Below are positions 8,729 to 16,852 of a DNA stretch of 64,000 bases, in pieces. Numbering within the stretch: position 1 is the first letter of the stretch; the number at the start of each line of letters is the position of its first letter. The notes beneath the pieces were generated by a model that saw only the letters and a list, made by a program, of their open reading frames with translations, made no database searches and was not told the origin of the DNA. Origin of the DNA: Halolamina litorea (lineage in GTDB: Archaea; Halobacteriota; Halobacteria; Halobacteriales; Haloferacaceae); contig NZ_JANHGR010000003.1 of assembly GCF_026616205.1 (NCBI RefSeq), positions 203,811 to 267,810 of the forward strand, in the 5' to 3' direction. The translations under genes were made by a program, and so were the position numbers.

Positions 8729-8869
8729 GTACGATTATTTAACCATAATGAGTGGTAAGTCTACCCTCCCTGCTTATCACGGTGTGACCACCATCGCTTG
8801 CGCAGTCCGAGAACTGGCCTCCCGTCGAGACGGTAACCAACAGTTCGGCGCTTCAGCGTTGGGTACGAC

Positions 8870-9880
8870 TCAAGCTATCCGCTGTTCCCGCAACGGCGCG
8901 GCGAGCGTTTCGTCGACGGCGACCCAACCGTCGGGCGTCTCTTGGATCAGCCCGTACTCGTCGAGCTTCTTCCGATACTGCACCACCATCTGGCGCGTGT
9001 TCGACCCGCCGAGCTCCTCGTAGCCCTCGAAGATCTCCTGTGGGCGCACGGCACCGCTCTGCCTGATCGCCCGGTAGACGAGCTGGTGATTGACGCCGAG
9101 GCTCTCCAACTGCTGTTTCCGGATACGCGCATGTGCGTGCTCGAAGCAGTCCTCGAGATCCTCCTCTCTCACCGTCGTGTGTCCGCGATCGATCCCGAGG
9201 TCGACGGCGCTCCGTAGCGCTTGAACGCCGAACCGCGCCGACCCGCCGGCTTCGGCGACGATCCGCTCTAACTGCCTGTCGTCGACGACGCCGTGCTGAA
9301 GCGCGACTTCCCGCCGGGCAGCAAGGATGGTGAACAGTGCGTCGTGGGAGTACGGGTCGAACTCGATGATCTCGCTGTAGCGGAGATAATCGACGGCATC
9401 GGGAATTTGTCCGAGCGCGTTCGAGCGGCGGTGACCGATCAGGATCAGCGAGAGCCACTCGATGCCGGCGAGGTCACTCAGTAGTGCTGTCTCTTCGAGT
9501 CCGCCGATCTCGTCGAGGATGACGACGAACGGTTCATCGGGTGCGGCGATCAGTTCGCGGAGGCGCTCGGTGCTGGTGTTCTGCGTCGCGAGGACCGATG
9601 GGTGTTCATCAGCGATCTTCTTCAGCGCCTCCCAGCGCGTGTTCGAGACACAGGAGACGTACTCGGACTCGATGCTCCAGTTCCACCGGAGTTCGCGGAG
9701 GAGGTACTTCGCTGTCGACGTCTTGCCGACGCCGCTTGGGCCGATCTCCCAGCATGACTCGGCGGGTTTGCCTTCGGTCGCTGGCTCCAGAACGTTGCTG
9801 ATGCGTTGGAGTTGGCGTTCGCGCCCTGGCATCGCCCGCGGGAGATGGTGTTCTTCGAGTTTGTCCGCGGCGACGTACAT
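8870..9880 (-). CDS. Orc1/Cdc6-family replication initiator
   Basis: A 336-residue AAA+ protein of the archaeal Orc1/Cdc6 family. Walker A is GPSGVGKT at 47-54 and Walker B VVILDEIG at 119-126, followed by a sensor-1 region (LSLILIGHRR) and a C-terminal winged helix (EELGGSNTRQMVVQYRKKLDEYG). It would bind origin recognition boxes and load MCM. It is shorter than the chromosomal paralogs and is of the plasmid or mobile-element type. ATG 9880 is chosen over an upstream in-frame start because the extra 43 residues are low-quality. It is divergent from the unknown protein and polymerase cluster at 10-13.5 kb, and the gap between may hold an origin. Confidence 0.88.
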   Translation of the reverse strand: MYVAADKLEEHHLPRAMPGRERQLQRISNVLEPATEGKPAESCWEIGPSGVGKTSTAKYLLRELRWNWSIESEYVSCVSNTRWEALKKIADEHPSVLATQNTSTERLRELIAAPDEPFVVILDEIGGLEETALLSDLAGIEWLSLILIGHRRSNALGQIPDAVDYLRYSEIIEFDPYSHDALFTILAARREVALQHGVVDDRQLERIVAEAGGSARFGVQALRSAVDLGIDRGHTTVREEDLEDCFEHAHARIRKQQLESLGVNHQLVYRAIRQSGAVRPQEIFEGYEELGGSNTRQMVVQYRKKLDEYGLIQETPDGWVAVDETLAAPLREQRIA

Positions 9881-10023
9881 GGTTGAGTGGTGAGGCGTGG
9901 CTAGTACATAAAGGGTGGAACAGGGGGGTTGCAGAATGTTCCCCGATTGATAAACTCTCCGGTGGGTGGTTTCGAAACACCCCTTCTCGGCGTTATACTG
10001 TCCTCTCACACCATGGGTCGCAT
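9881..10023 (+). other. Candidate replication origin / divergent promoter region
   Basis: 143 bases between the divergent Orc1/Cdc6 gene and the next gene. It holds an inverted repeat GGAACA (9917-9922) / TGTTCC (9937-9942) in which the left arm is followed by a run of six G, reminiscent of haloarchaeal origin recognition boxes that end in a G string, and a 10-base palindrome GTTTCGAAAC at 9969-9978 flanked by GGTG and ACCCC. Origins in haloarchaea usually lie next to an orc gene. No long AT-rich unwinding element is evident, so this is only a candidate. Confidence 0.3.
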
Positions 10024-10320
10024 ATGGCCACCACGGCTACGCAGTCGAGTCAGAAAGAACAGTTTTCGATCGACACCCGCGACCACGGGCATCCCGACGG
10101 TCCGGCACACGTTCTCGTGGAGGTTTCGCCTGCCCAGCGTGGGGTTCTGATGGCGGTCTGTGCCGCTGGTGGTGCCGGGCGTTGTAGTTTTGATTTCTCC
10201 ATCGACGACGGCGTCAAGGTGCAGAAAGCGTTTATCGGCGGTGAGCGTGCTGCCGTGGAGGAACTTCCGGCATGGGTCGATCCCATTCGAGAACGTATCG
10301 AAACAGAAATCGAGGGCTAG
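10024..10320 (+). CDS. Unknown haloarchaeal protein next to Orc
   Basis: A 98-residue soluble protein with no recognised family. It starts at ATG 10024, five codons into a string that includes QSSQKEQFSIDTRDHG, has a central segment with small residues (VLMAVCAAGGAGRCSFDF) and a charged C-terminus (WVDPIRERIETEIEG). It is divergent from the Orc1/Cdc6 gene and heads the rightward group that includes the RecA-like and polymerase genes. Its place beside a replication initiator suggests a replicon-specific role, but that is inference from position only. Confidence 0.55.
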   Translation: MATTATQSSQKEQFSIDTRDHGHPDGPAHVLVEVSPAQRGVLMAVCAAGGAGRCSFDFSIDDGVKVQKAFIGGERAAVEELPAWVDPIRERIETEIEG

Positions 10321-10492
10321 GATGCCTCACAGACTCAGTATCGACCGCAATGGGCCGACCTCGATATGGGAGGTCCATGGGGCAGTACGTTGGAGATCTG
10401 ATGCGGGGACTCACGGGCAGCAAGGGTCCCCCTCAGACGGGAGAGGAATGGTCCAGTCGGAACCAATCAGGCTGTTCGGTACCAGCTAGACG

Positions 10493-11191
10493 ATGGCCCG
10501 GAGAAACACCACGAACGGCAGGTCGTACAGCATCCCTGAGCTCCCCTCTCTCGAACAGGGTATCACCCTGCTTGAGTCAGACGGTGATGCCCGGCTCCCG
10601 CTGCAGACACTCATGGTGGACCACCTCCTGCTCGAACGTGGGCACGGAGTGTGGGTCGGGACTGGCCGGTACTGTACCACAGACACGCTGGCCGACGTCG
10701 CTCCTGACCGACGCGTTCTCGATCGCGTCGATGTCGCCCGAGGCTTCACCCCGTATCAGCATACGGCACTCATTCAGGATCTCGAGGGCCATGTTGACGA
10801 CGAGACGGCTGTGATCGTTCTTCCAGCTATTGATTCTCATTACCGGAGTGACGATGTCCACGGGTCCGGTGGCCAAGAGATGCTTGTGCGGGCGATCGCC
10901 CAGTTGGCGGCCGTCGCCCGACGCCACGAGGTCCCGATCCTCTGTACCCGAGCCAAGGCGGATGCATTCAGCGAGCCGCTTGAGGCAGCGGCGTCGTCGT
11001 CGCTAACGGTCCGAGAAACGTCGATGGGGCCGCGATTCGTCGGCGAGGAGTTCGAGACGCTAGTCTACGAACTCGACGGCGAGTGGGTCCAGACGACGAT
11101 CGCGTTTTGGCAGGGAATACTCGAGGCTCGACAGCCGATCCACGAGACAGCGACGCTTACTGAGGGGGTGTTTGCTCGTGGGACGGTCTAA
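10493..11191 (+). CDS. RecA/KaiC-superfamily-like protein of the PolB module
   Basis: A 232-residue protein. The N-terminal part reads like a RecA-fold strand-helix layout (GITLLESDGDARLPLQTLMVDHLLL) and contains a Walker B-like strand (DETAVIVLPAIDSHYRS), but no canonical Walker A GxxxxGKT is present, so ATP hydrolysis is doubtful. A C-terminal strand pair resembles KaiC/RadA-type ends. It is followed by an overlapping small gene and a family B polymerase, an arrangement I associate with polymerase modules on haloarchaeal plasmids and integrated elements. Likely role: recombination or repair helper to that polymerase. The function is inferred from context. Confidence 0.5.
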   Translation: MARRNTTNGRSYSIPELPSLEQGITLLESDGDARLPLQTLMVDHLLLERGHGVWVGTGRYCTTDTLADVAPDRRVLDRVDVARGFTPYQHTALIQDLEGHVDDETAVIVLPAIDSHYRSDDVHGSGGQEMLVRAIAQLAAVARRHEVPILCTRAKADAFSEPLEAAASSSLTVRETSMGPRFVGEEFETLVYELDGEWVQTTIAFWQGILEARQPIHETATLTEGVFARGTV

Positions 11192-11429
11192 CCCCACGTA
11201 TCGCGACAACCTTCGCCACCTTGAGGATCGTTGGAGCGACTATCGGCGAGCACTCCGGCGCCGCGATCAGGAACACTTCGACCACCTCTGGGAACAGGCG
11301 GCGGGCTACGCCGATGCGGCCGGCTACCAGAACACTGGTCGGAACCTCGACCTCGTCCTCGTGTCGATCATTCTGGCTCAGGAACGCCGTATCGCCGCCC
11401 TCGAGGACGCAAAGGGACTCGAAGAATGA
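11178..11429 (+). CDS. Small helical protein of the PolB module (DUF8156-like)
   Basis: An 83-residue, charged, mostly helical protein (NPTYRDNLRHLEDRWSDYRR, later LVSIILAQERRIAALEDA). It matches the pattern I know from an uncharacterised haloarchaeal family found next to small PolB genes. GTG 11178 is preferred because it gives the typical V/M-GR-x-NPTYRD N-terminus. It overlaps the preceding gene by 14 bases and the polymerase start by ATGA, so the three genes are translationally coupled. A polymerase-binding or DNA-binding role is possible but not shown. Confidence 0.65.
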   Translation: MGRSNPTYRDNLRHLEDRWSDYRRALRRRDQEHFDHLWEQAAGYADAAGYQNTGRNLDLVLVSIILAQERRIAALEDAKGLEE

Positions 11430-13537
11430 CGTACTGTATCGACTTTCCGGACTCCAGCACGGCTGTCGAGTGGTCGCTAACCGACTCAGGAGTGACGCGA
11501 AAGGAAGTGACCTATCACCCGCGGTTCTACGTCGCCACCGAGGGTGGTTCACTTGCGGAGATCGCCGAGTCGATTGCTGTTCATCCAGAGGTTACCGCAG
11601 TCAGTCAAGAACGGCACCGTCCTGGCTGGCGTCACGACGAGACAGCGATGCTGGCCATCGAAGTGTCAACGCTGGGGAGTATCCCTCGGTTGGCGTCGAC
11701 GATCGCCGATGTCGGCAGACCCGGGACCTACCGCTGTTTCAACGTCGACCTCTCACGCGAATTTCGCTACTGTCTGGAGGCGGGAACGGACCCGACACCC
11801 GACCGAGCGCCGACGGTGATGGAGCTAGACACACCGCCCATCACCAAGTCTGGAGGTATCGAGTCTATGACGGTGACAACCCCGGGTGGAGAGACTCATT
11901 GCTTGGAGCGCTCGCCGTCGACAATCGTCCGACAGGTAGAGAGACTGATCGAGGAGACTGATCCGGACGTATTGCATGTCTCTTCTGCCCAGGTCATCCC
12001 GGAACTGTTCGACGCCGCCGAGGGAACGCTCCGTCTGGGCCGAGAGCCAGGGTACACACAGTTAGCAACGGCAAGCACCTACGAGAGTTACGGGCAGATC
12101 GGCCATTCACCCGCGCGGTACAACGTTCCGGGCCGGGTGGTCGCCGACGCCGCGAACTCGTTTTTCCTGACCGAGACCAACCTGCACGGGATTCTGGATC
12201 TCGTTGAGCGCTCCCAAAAGCCCCTCCAAGAGGCCGCATGGGCGAGCATCGGGAACATCCTCACCGCGATTCAGATCCGTGAGGCGCTTGCTCAAGACGT
12301 ACTCGTTCCATGGCGGGCGTGGCGCCCGGAGTTCTTCAAGACCGCTGCAACGCTTGATGCAGCCGACCGAGGTGGCTACACGTTCTCGCCAGACGTCGGC
12401 GTCCATGAGGATGTGTACGAAGTCGACTTCTCGAGCCTCTATCCGAACATCATGTGTACACGGAACATCTCGCCCGAAACAGTCTGCTGTGACTGTCACC
12501 CAGAACGAGAAGACGTTCCGGGACTTGGGTACAGCATCTGTCCGGAACCAGGCTATCTACCCGATGTGCTCCGGCCACTCATCGACGACCGTGACGAGAT
12601 CAAGCGCCGTATCCGCGAGGGAGATGGCGATGTCGACGAACTCGAAGGGGCATCGGCGGCGATCAAGTGGATCCTCGTTTCGTGCTTTGGCTATCAAGGG
12701 TTCTCGAACGCGAAGTTCGGCCGGATCGAGTGCCACGAAGCCATCAACGCCTTCGCCCGAGAGATAATCCTCGACGCCAAGGCGACGTTCGAAGAGCATG
12801 GCTGGCGAGTTGTCCACGGGATCGTTGACTCACTCTGGGTGACGCCGATGGACGGACGAGAGCAAACGGATCTGGAGACGGTCATCAGGGCAATCTCCGA
12901 CACGGCCGAGATTGAACTTGAGTACGAGGCCACCTATGACTGGATCGCGTTTTGCCCACGACGAAACGATAGTGTGGGGGCTCTCACCCGCTACTTCGGG
13001 AAGCGTGCCGGTGCTCCCGCCGATCAAGCATCAAGCTACAAGCGACGCGGGATCGAGGCCCGGCAGCGGTCGACACCGCCGTTCATCGTCGACGCCCAGC
13101 TGACGCTGATGAAGGAATTCGGGCGGACACGGTCTCCTGAAGCAGTCTGTGAACGGCTCCGTGAGTTCATCGAACGGTTGCAGGTGGGGGAGATAGAGCC
13201 TTCGCGATTGGCGATCACCAACCGCGTCTCGAAACGCGTCGATGAGTACACACAAACGACGAAGAACGTCGCTGCCTTGGAGCGGGCGTCGGATCAGGGG
13301 CTGGCAACGCATCCCGGGCAGGACGTGGCGTACGTCGTCGTCGACGACGAGACGTCAGGCCGAGAGAGGGTTGCCCTCGTGCATGAGGAGCCATCGGAGT
13401 ATGATACTGTGTTCTACCGAAATCAGCTGTGCCGAGCTGCCGAGTCAGTGCTGGCGCCTGTTGGGTTCCGTCGGTCGGACATCGAGGCTCAACTATCTGA
13501 GCGCGTCGATGGGTCCGTTTCAGCGTATTCGACGTGA
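11426..13537 (+). CDS. Family B DNA polymerase, divergent (PolB2-type)
   Basis: A 703-residue family B polymerase. Motif A is DFSSLYP (334-340), motif B KWILVSCFGYQG (414-425) and motif C HGIVDSLWV (464-472), in which the first Asp of the usual YGDTD is Ile while the second, catalytic Asp (468) is kept. A Cys cluster (CCDCHPE at 354-360, then YSIC at 369-372) between motifs A and B could bind zinc. The N-terminal exonuclease domain is degenerate: ExoI keeps only one acid (ELDTP) and ExoII lacks the N-x-D. It is shorter than the replicative PolB1 and likely serves repair or a mobile replicon. It is coupled to two upstream genes. Confidence 0.88.
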   Translation: MTYCIDFPDSSTAVEWSLTDSGVTRKEVTYHPRFYVATEGGSLAEIAESIAVHPEVTAVSQERHRPGWRHDETAMLAIEVSTLGSIPRLASTIADVGRPGTYRCFNVDLSREFRYCLEAGTDPTPDRAPTVMELDTPPITKSGGIESMTVTTPGGETHCLERSPSTIVRQVERLIEETDPDVLHVSSAQVIPELFDAAEGTLRLGREPGYTQLATASTYESYGQIGHSPARYNVPGRVVADAANSFFLTETNLHGILDLVERSQKPLQEAAWASIGNILTAIQIREALAQDVLVPWRAWRPEFFKTAATLDAADRGGYTFSPDVGVHEDVYEVDFSSLYPNIMCTRNISPETVCCDCHPEREDVPGLGYSICPEPGYLPDVLRPLIDDRDEIKRRIREGDGDVDELEGASAAIKWILVSCFGYQGFSNAKFGRIECHEAINAFAREIILDAKATFEEHGWRVVHGIVDSLWVTPMDGREQTDLETVIRAISDTAEIELEYEATYDWIAFCPRRNDSVGALTRYFGKRAGAPADQASSYKRRGIEARQRSTPPFIVDAQLTLMKEFGRTRSPEAVCERLREFIERLQVGEIEPSRLAITNRVSKRVDEYTQTTKNVAALERASDQGLATHPGQDVAYVVVDDETSGRERVALVHEEPSEYDTVFYRNQLCRAAESVLAPVGFRRSDIEAQLSERVDGSVSAYST

Positions 13538-13712
13538 TTGGTGGCAAGGTTTCGCCCATAGAGAAATTTACGGCGACGACGAACTCCAAGGCTACTTCTG
13601 GGAGGTGGATGACCGCAAGTACTACTACATCGAGACGACCGGCGTTGGGTGGGGCATTGGTGACCTTCCTGACGAGTACAAGGACACCTCGGCATATACG
13701 AACCAAGTCTGA
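13536..13712 (+). pseudogene. C-terminal fragment of an unknown gene
   Basis: Immediately after the polymerase stop, a frame with good coding character (GDDELQGYFWEVDDRKYYYI, then GVGWGIGDLPDEYKDTSAY) runs to TGA at 13710-13712 but has no start codon of its own; upstream it merges into the antisense-style shadow of the polymerase. The residues look like the end of a larger extracellular or membrane-associated haloarchaeal protein. It most likely is a gene remnant at the edge of the polymerase module. The parent family is not identified. Confidence 0.4.
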
Positions 13713-13785
13713 AGCTTGTGATGCGAGGTATGGCTCGCTCAACAAAGGGCCACGAGAACCGGAATGTCGAAACGGCCGACTCTCG

Positions 13786-14592
13786 TTACTGTTCTGAGCT
13801 CCGGATTTCCGATTGTAACGACTCTGCAAGGGCATACGGGTGCTTGATCGCTCGCGCCCGAATGCGGGACGCACTAGATTCACCAGCAGACTCGATCACA
13901 ACGTGACCGATACCGAACAACCGCTCCATAGCCGTCTGGCTTTCCTGAGTCGCCTGGATTCGTGAGAGGGGAATCGCCTTACTTCGGACGCTCAGCAACC
14001 GATAGCTCTGTATGAAACGTTGGCTCGTAAGGTAATATCGGGTGAGAGAGTTGATCCAGAACTGAACCATCCCCGTTGCGTAGGCATACAGTCCGAGAAG
14101 CATCAGTGCAACCGGATAGGCTAGCGGAACCGAGGGATCGAAGAAAATCACGACGCCCCCGAGTACCAGCGTCATCCCGACTGTTCCACGGATAGTGGCG
14201 ACTCGCTTTGTCGGCGTTGTCGTTGCGAGGACGCTCTCATCTTGGTATGTTCGCGGATTTGGCGGCGACGATATCTCCGTAGCGATTCCGCCAGCCCAGA
14301 CGGCCAAGCCGATAACGAGCGGCAGGTAGCCGATCTCTGTTGGAAGGGGCGTATTGCCCGCTAGCAAGACGCCTCCCCCAACGACGAACGGAGACCCACT
14401 GAGGAAACTCCAAAGCAGGACATGATGTTCGAACACTTGACTCAGTCGAGTGCTCATCGTCGCAAGAAGCCCTGCTGACAAAGCAGAGCTCGCTTCCGGC
14501 TCAGAGTCACTACCGGACTCGAGTGGGACTAGTTCGACCGGCTCGTTAGCCTGACTCTCTTCAGGTTGGTCGGATAGAGATTCGTTATCCAT
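13786..14592 (-). CDS. PH-like (bPH2/YdbS-type) membrane protein
   Basis: A 268-residue protein with an acidic N-terminal tail of about 45 residues, four hydrophobic segments (for example LLWSFLSGSPFVVGGGVLL, IGYLPLVIGLAVWAGGIA, VGMTLVLGGVVIFF, VALMLLGLYAYATGMVQFW) and a C-terminal PH-like beta domain (YYLTSQRFIQSYRLLSVRSK, then IPLSRIQATQESQTAMERLF, GHVVIESAG). This layout is that of the bacterial/archaeal bPH2 YdbS group. It starts three bases after the stop of the upstream propeller gene on the same strand, so the two form an operon. Function is unknown; a cell-envelope role is likely. Base composition is lower in GC than in the flanking core genes. Confidence 0.78.
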   Translation of the reverse strand: MDNESLSDQPEESQANEPVELVPLESGSDSEPEASSALSAGLLATMSTRLSQVFEHHVLLWSFLSGSPFVVGGGVLLAGNTPLPTEIGYLPLVIGLAVWAGGIATEISSPPNPRTYQDESVLATTTPTKRVATIRGTVGMTLVLGGVVIFFDPSVPLAYPVALMLLGLYAYATGMVQFWINSLTRYYLTSQRFIQSYRLLSVRSKAIPLSRIQATQESQTAMERLFGIGHVVIESAGESSASRIRARAIKHPYALAESLQSEIRSSEQ

Positions 14593-14594
14593 TG

Positions 14595-16352
14595 TTAGTT
14601 GTCCTTCAGGACGGTGTACGCGACGCCAACGATCGAGACAATAAACCCGACTGCAGACAGGACCCACGCAGAAATCGGTCCTTCAAGCAGTCCATCCCCC
14701 TGGAAGAACAGTCCTCTTTCCGCTCCGAAGAGAGACTGGCTCTGAGCGGAGCTCTCTGGGGGCTGTGTGGTGGCCGAGCTGGTGTCCGTTGCCGAGTCTG
14801 GTGGGCGCTCAGACCCTGTTTCAGTTGGTGTGTCTCTTGAGGAGGTTGGTGTTGCTTTTTGCACAGTGACCGATTTTGTCACCGACTGTGTGGAGCTATC
14901 AGTATTAGTCACCGACAGCATCACTTCGAATTCGCCGGCGGATTCGAATTCGTGCTGTACTGTCGGGCCGGTCGCATCAGCCACCCCGTTTCCATCGAAA
15001 TCCCATTCAAATCGGGAGATCTCCTCGTCGTCGCTACTTGCTGTCGCATCGAACTCGACAGTCTGGCCGACGACAGGAGATGCTGGCGAGACTTTGAATG
15101 CCGGTGTCGGTGGCTCATTTGGTGGTGCGTTATGGATCGAGTATAGGTATCCATCTGCCCCCGGAACGTACAGTACACCGTCAGCAACGGCGAGTTCTCC
15201 CCAGACGTTGGTCTCCAGGTCTAGCGTCCATGCCTCTGCGCCCGTGTCTATGTTGTAGGCGTGGACTGTTCCGCTCAGATCTGCTACGTACGCATACGTT
15301 TCATCCGCCACGACAGACGCGTTCGTATTTGCGGATATTCGAGCCTTCCAGTTGAGATCTCCATCGACGAAGTCGTTCGCATATACGTAGGTAACCTCGT
15401 TATCCCGATCGCTAGCCGCTGTCACTACGGTTCGGCCAATCACAGCAGAGGACATCGACTCGTTAAAGTAGACTTCGTCATCTGAGATCCCGTAACTCCA
15501 CGAAGTACTCCCATCTGACGTGCTAGCTGATGAAATGCCACCGAAACTGGACCCGATGAGCGAGCGTTCGCTGAGTGCTGGAGAGCTCGTCAGATATGCT
15601 CCTTCAGACCAGACTACTTCCGCCTCTTGAACATCGATCGCAATCAGACCATCTGATGCGGGAACATACACTGTATCCCCACCGATAGCTGGCGAAACTG
15701 GCTGGAACGCGGTGACATCTCGGTCTGCGACCCCAAACGGACCCGCAATGTACACTTCCTCTCCGTCATGGTTGAGGACATGTAGGTGTGGGAAGTCGCC
15801 GGCTCCACCAGTTCCAAGGAACGCGATATAGTCGTTCGTTGCCGTGATCGGGTGATAGAGAGCGGCGTCTGGACTGGCGTACGACCACAATTCAGCACCG
15901 TCGGTGCTGAGCGCATAGAGCTGGCCGGTGTTGTCACCTGCGTATACCTGACCTTGACGTACTGCGATTCCCGCCCTCACTCCGCCTTCCGCTTCGAACT
16001 CCCATTGGATAGAGCCATCCTCTCGATCGACGCTGTAGACCTTGCCATCTTCGCTCCCGAGATAGACAGAGTCCCCAACAACTGCAGGAGCACTCGCGAT
16101 TGCGCCTAGCGTAGAGGCACGCCATTTGGTTTCCACGGGTGACTGCAATGGTGTCGATGCTGTTGCAACTCCTGTATTGGCAGTCGTTCGCTGGAACTCA
16201 TGCCAGTCACTTGCGTCAGAATCAACCTGTCTGGCCGGCGCTTGCCGCGAAGATGCCCGGCCGATAGACAGAGACGAAAGAGCCGCCCCAGAAGCACCGA
16301 TTCCTAACCCATAGAGGAGTCGGCGGCGTGTGGTGGCATCCGTGACGTTCAT
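14595..16352 (-). CDS. Secreted PQQ-type beta-propeller protein with PKD domain and C-terminal anchor
   Basis: A 585-residue exported protein. The N-terminus carries a twin-arginine-like motif followed by a hydrophobic stretch (TRRRLLYGLGIGASGAAL). Residues about 45-405 form repeated propeller blades of the PQQ/PQQ-like type (VGDSVYLGSEDGKVYSVDRE, QVYAGDNTGQLYALSTDG, YAYVADLSGTVHAYNIDTG). A PKD domain follows (about 410-495, FEWDFDGNGVADATG), then a Ser/Thr/Pro linker and one transmembrane helix (WVLSAVGFIVSIVGVAYTVL) at the very end. It would sit outside the cell, tethered by its C-terminus. First gene of a two-gene operon with the PH-like membrane protein. The ligand is unknown; most such haloarchaeal propellers lack proof of PQQ binding. 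Confidence 0.85.
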   Translation of the reverse strand: MNVTDATTRRRLLYGLGIGASGAALSSLSIGRASSRQAPARQVDSDASDWHEFQRTTANTGVATASTPLQSPVETKWRASTLGAIASAPAVVGDSVYLGSEDGKVYSVDREDGSIQWEFEAEGGVRAGIAVRQGQVYAGDNTGQLYALSTDGAELWSYASPDAALYHPITATNDYIAFLGTGGAGDFPHLHVLNHDGEEVYIAGPFGVADRDVTAFQPVSPAIGGDTVYVPASDGLIAIDVQEAEVVWSEGAYLTSSPALSERSLIGSSFGGISSASTSDGSTSWSYGISDDEVYFNESMSSAVIGRTVVTAASDRDNEVTYVYANDFVDGDLNWKARISANTNASVVADETYAYVADLSGTVHAYNIDTGAEAWTLDLETNVWGELAVADGVLYVPGADGYLYSIHNAPPNEPPTPAFKVSPASPVVGQTVEFDATASSDDEEISRFEWDFDGNGVADATGPTVQHEFESAGEFEVMLSVTNTDSSTQSVTKSVTVQKATPTSSRDTPTETGSERPPDSATDTSSATTQPPESSAQSQSLFGAERGLFFQGDGLLEGPISAWVLSAVGFIVSIVGVAYTVLKDN

Positions 16353-16492
16353 CTGAAGCCTCATTTCTGGTCACGATACATATATCGGACGTATTGCTGC
16401 TGGATTCGGGAGAGGTGAAGGGAAGGGCTCTATGCAGATGCCTTACTGGATGAGTAAGCGATAAGTCATGATTCGTTAGTATACAAACTACT

Positions 16493-16831
16493 GTGAGCGA
16501 TCGGAAGCAACTGACCCCCACCCAACAAGCGATATTAAACAAGGCCAAAGAGAACCCAGGCTGGCAGAACACCGAGATAGCCGAGGCCGTCGGTTGTTCG
16601 GATTCTCATGTTTCGAGAACCCTGAACAAGTGGAGTCCCAACGAGATGGATAGTGACGGGACAGTCCCAAAGAACGACTCCCCCTCATTGATTGGGACTC
16701 TGCTCTGGGCGACATGGTGGCTTATCAAGATCTCCGTATGGGTATTGCTGTGGCCGATTTCGGTTCCGTACTTCGCATGGAAGTTGTATCGGAAAGCGGG
16801 CACAGACAACGGTTCACCCGAAGGCTCCTAG
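16493..16831 (+). CDS. Membrane-tethered helix-turn-helix protein
   Basis: A 112-residue protein with an N-terminal winged/HTH DNA-binding domain (LTPTQQAILNKAKENPGW, then NTEIAEAVGCSDSHVSRTL) and a C-terminal hydrophobic segment (LIKISVWVLLWPISVPYFAW) that should anchor it in the membrane. GTG start at 16493 with AT-rich promoter-like sequence just upstream. It is followed 21 bases later by a coiled-coil membrane protein gene on the same strand, so a two-gene unit is likely. The domain order suggests a one-component sensor that acts on DNA from the membrane, but neither signal nor target is known. Confidence 0.7.
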   Translation: MSDRKQLTPTQQAILNKAKENPGWQNTEIAEAVGCSDSHVSRTLNKWSPNEMDSDGTVPKNDSPSLIGTLLWATWWLIKISVWVLLWPISVPYFAWKLYRKAGTDNGSPEGS

Positions 16832-16852
16832 CATACTTCCGAACCGATAAGT

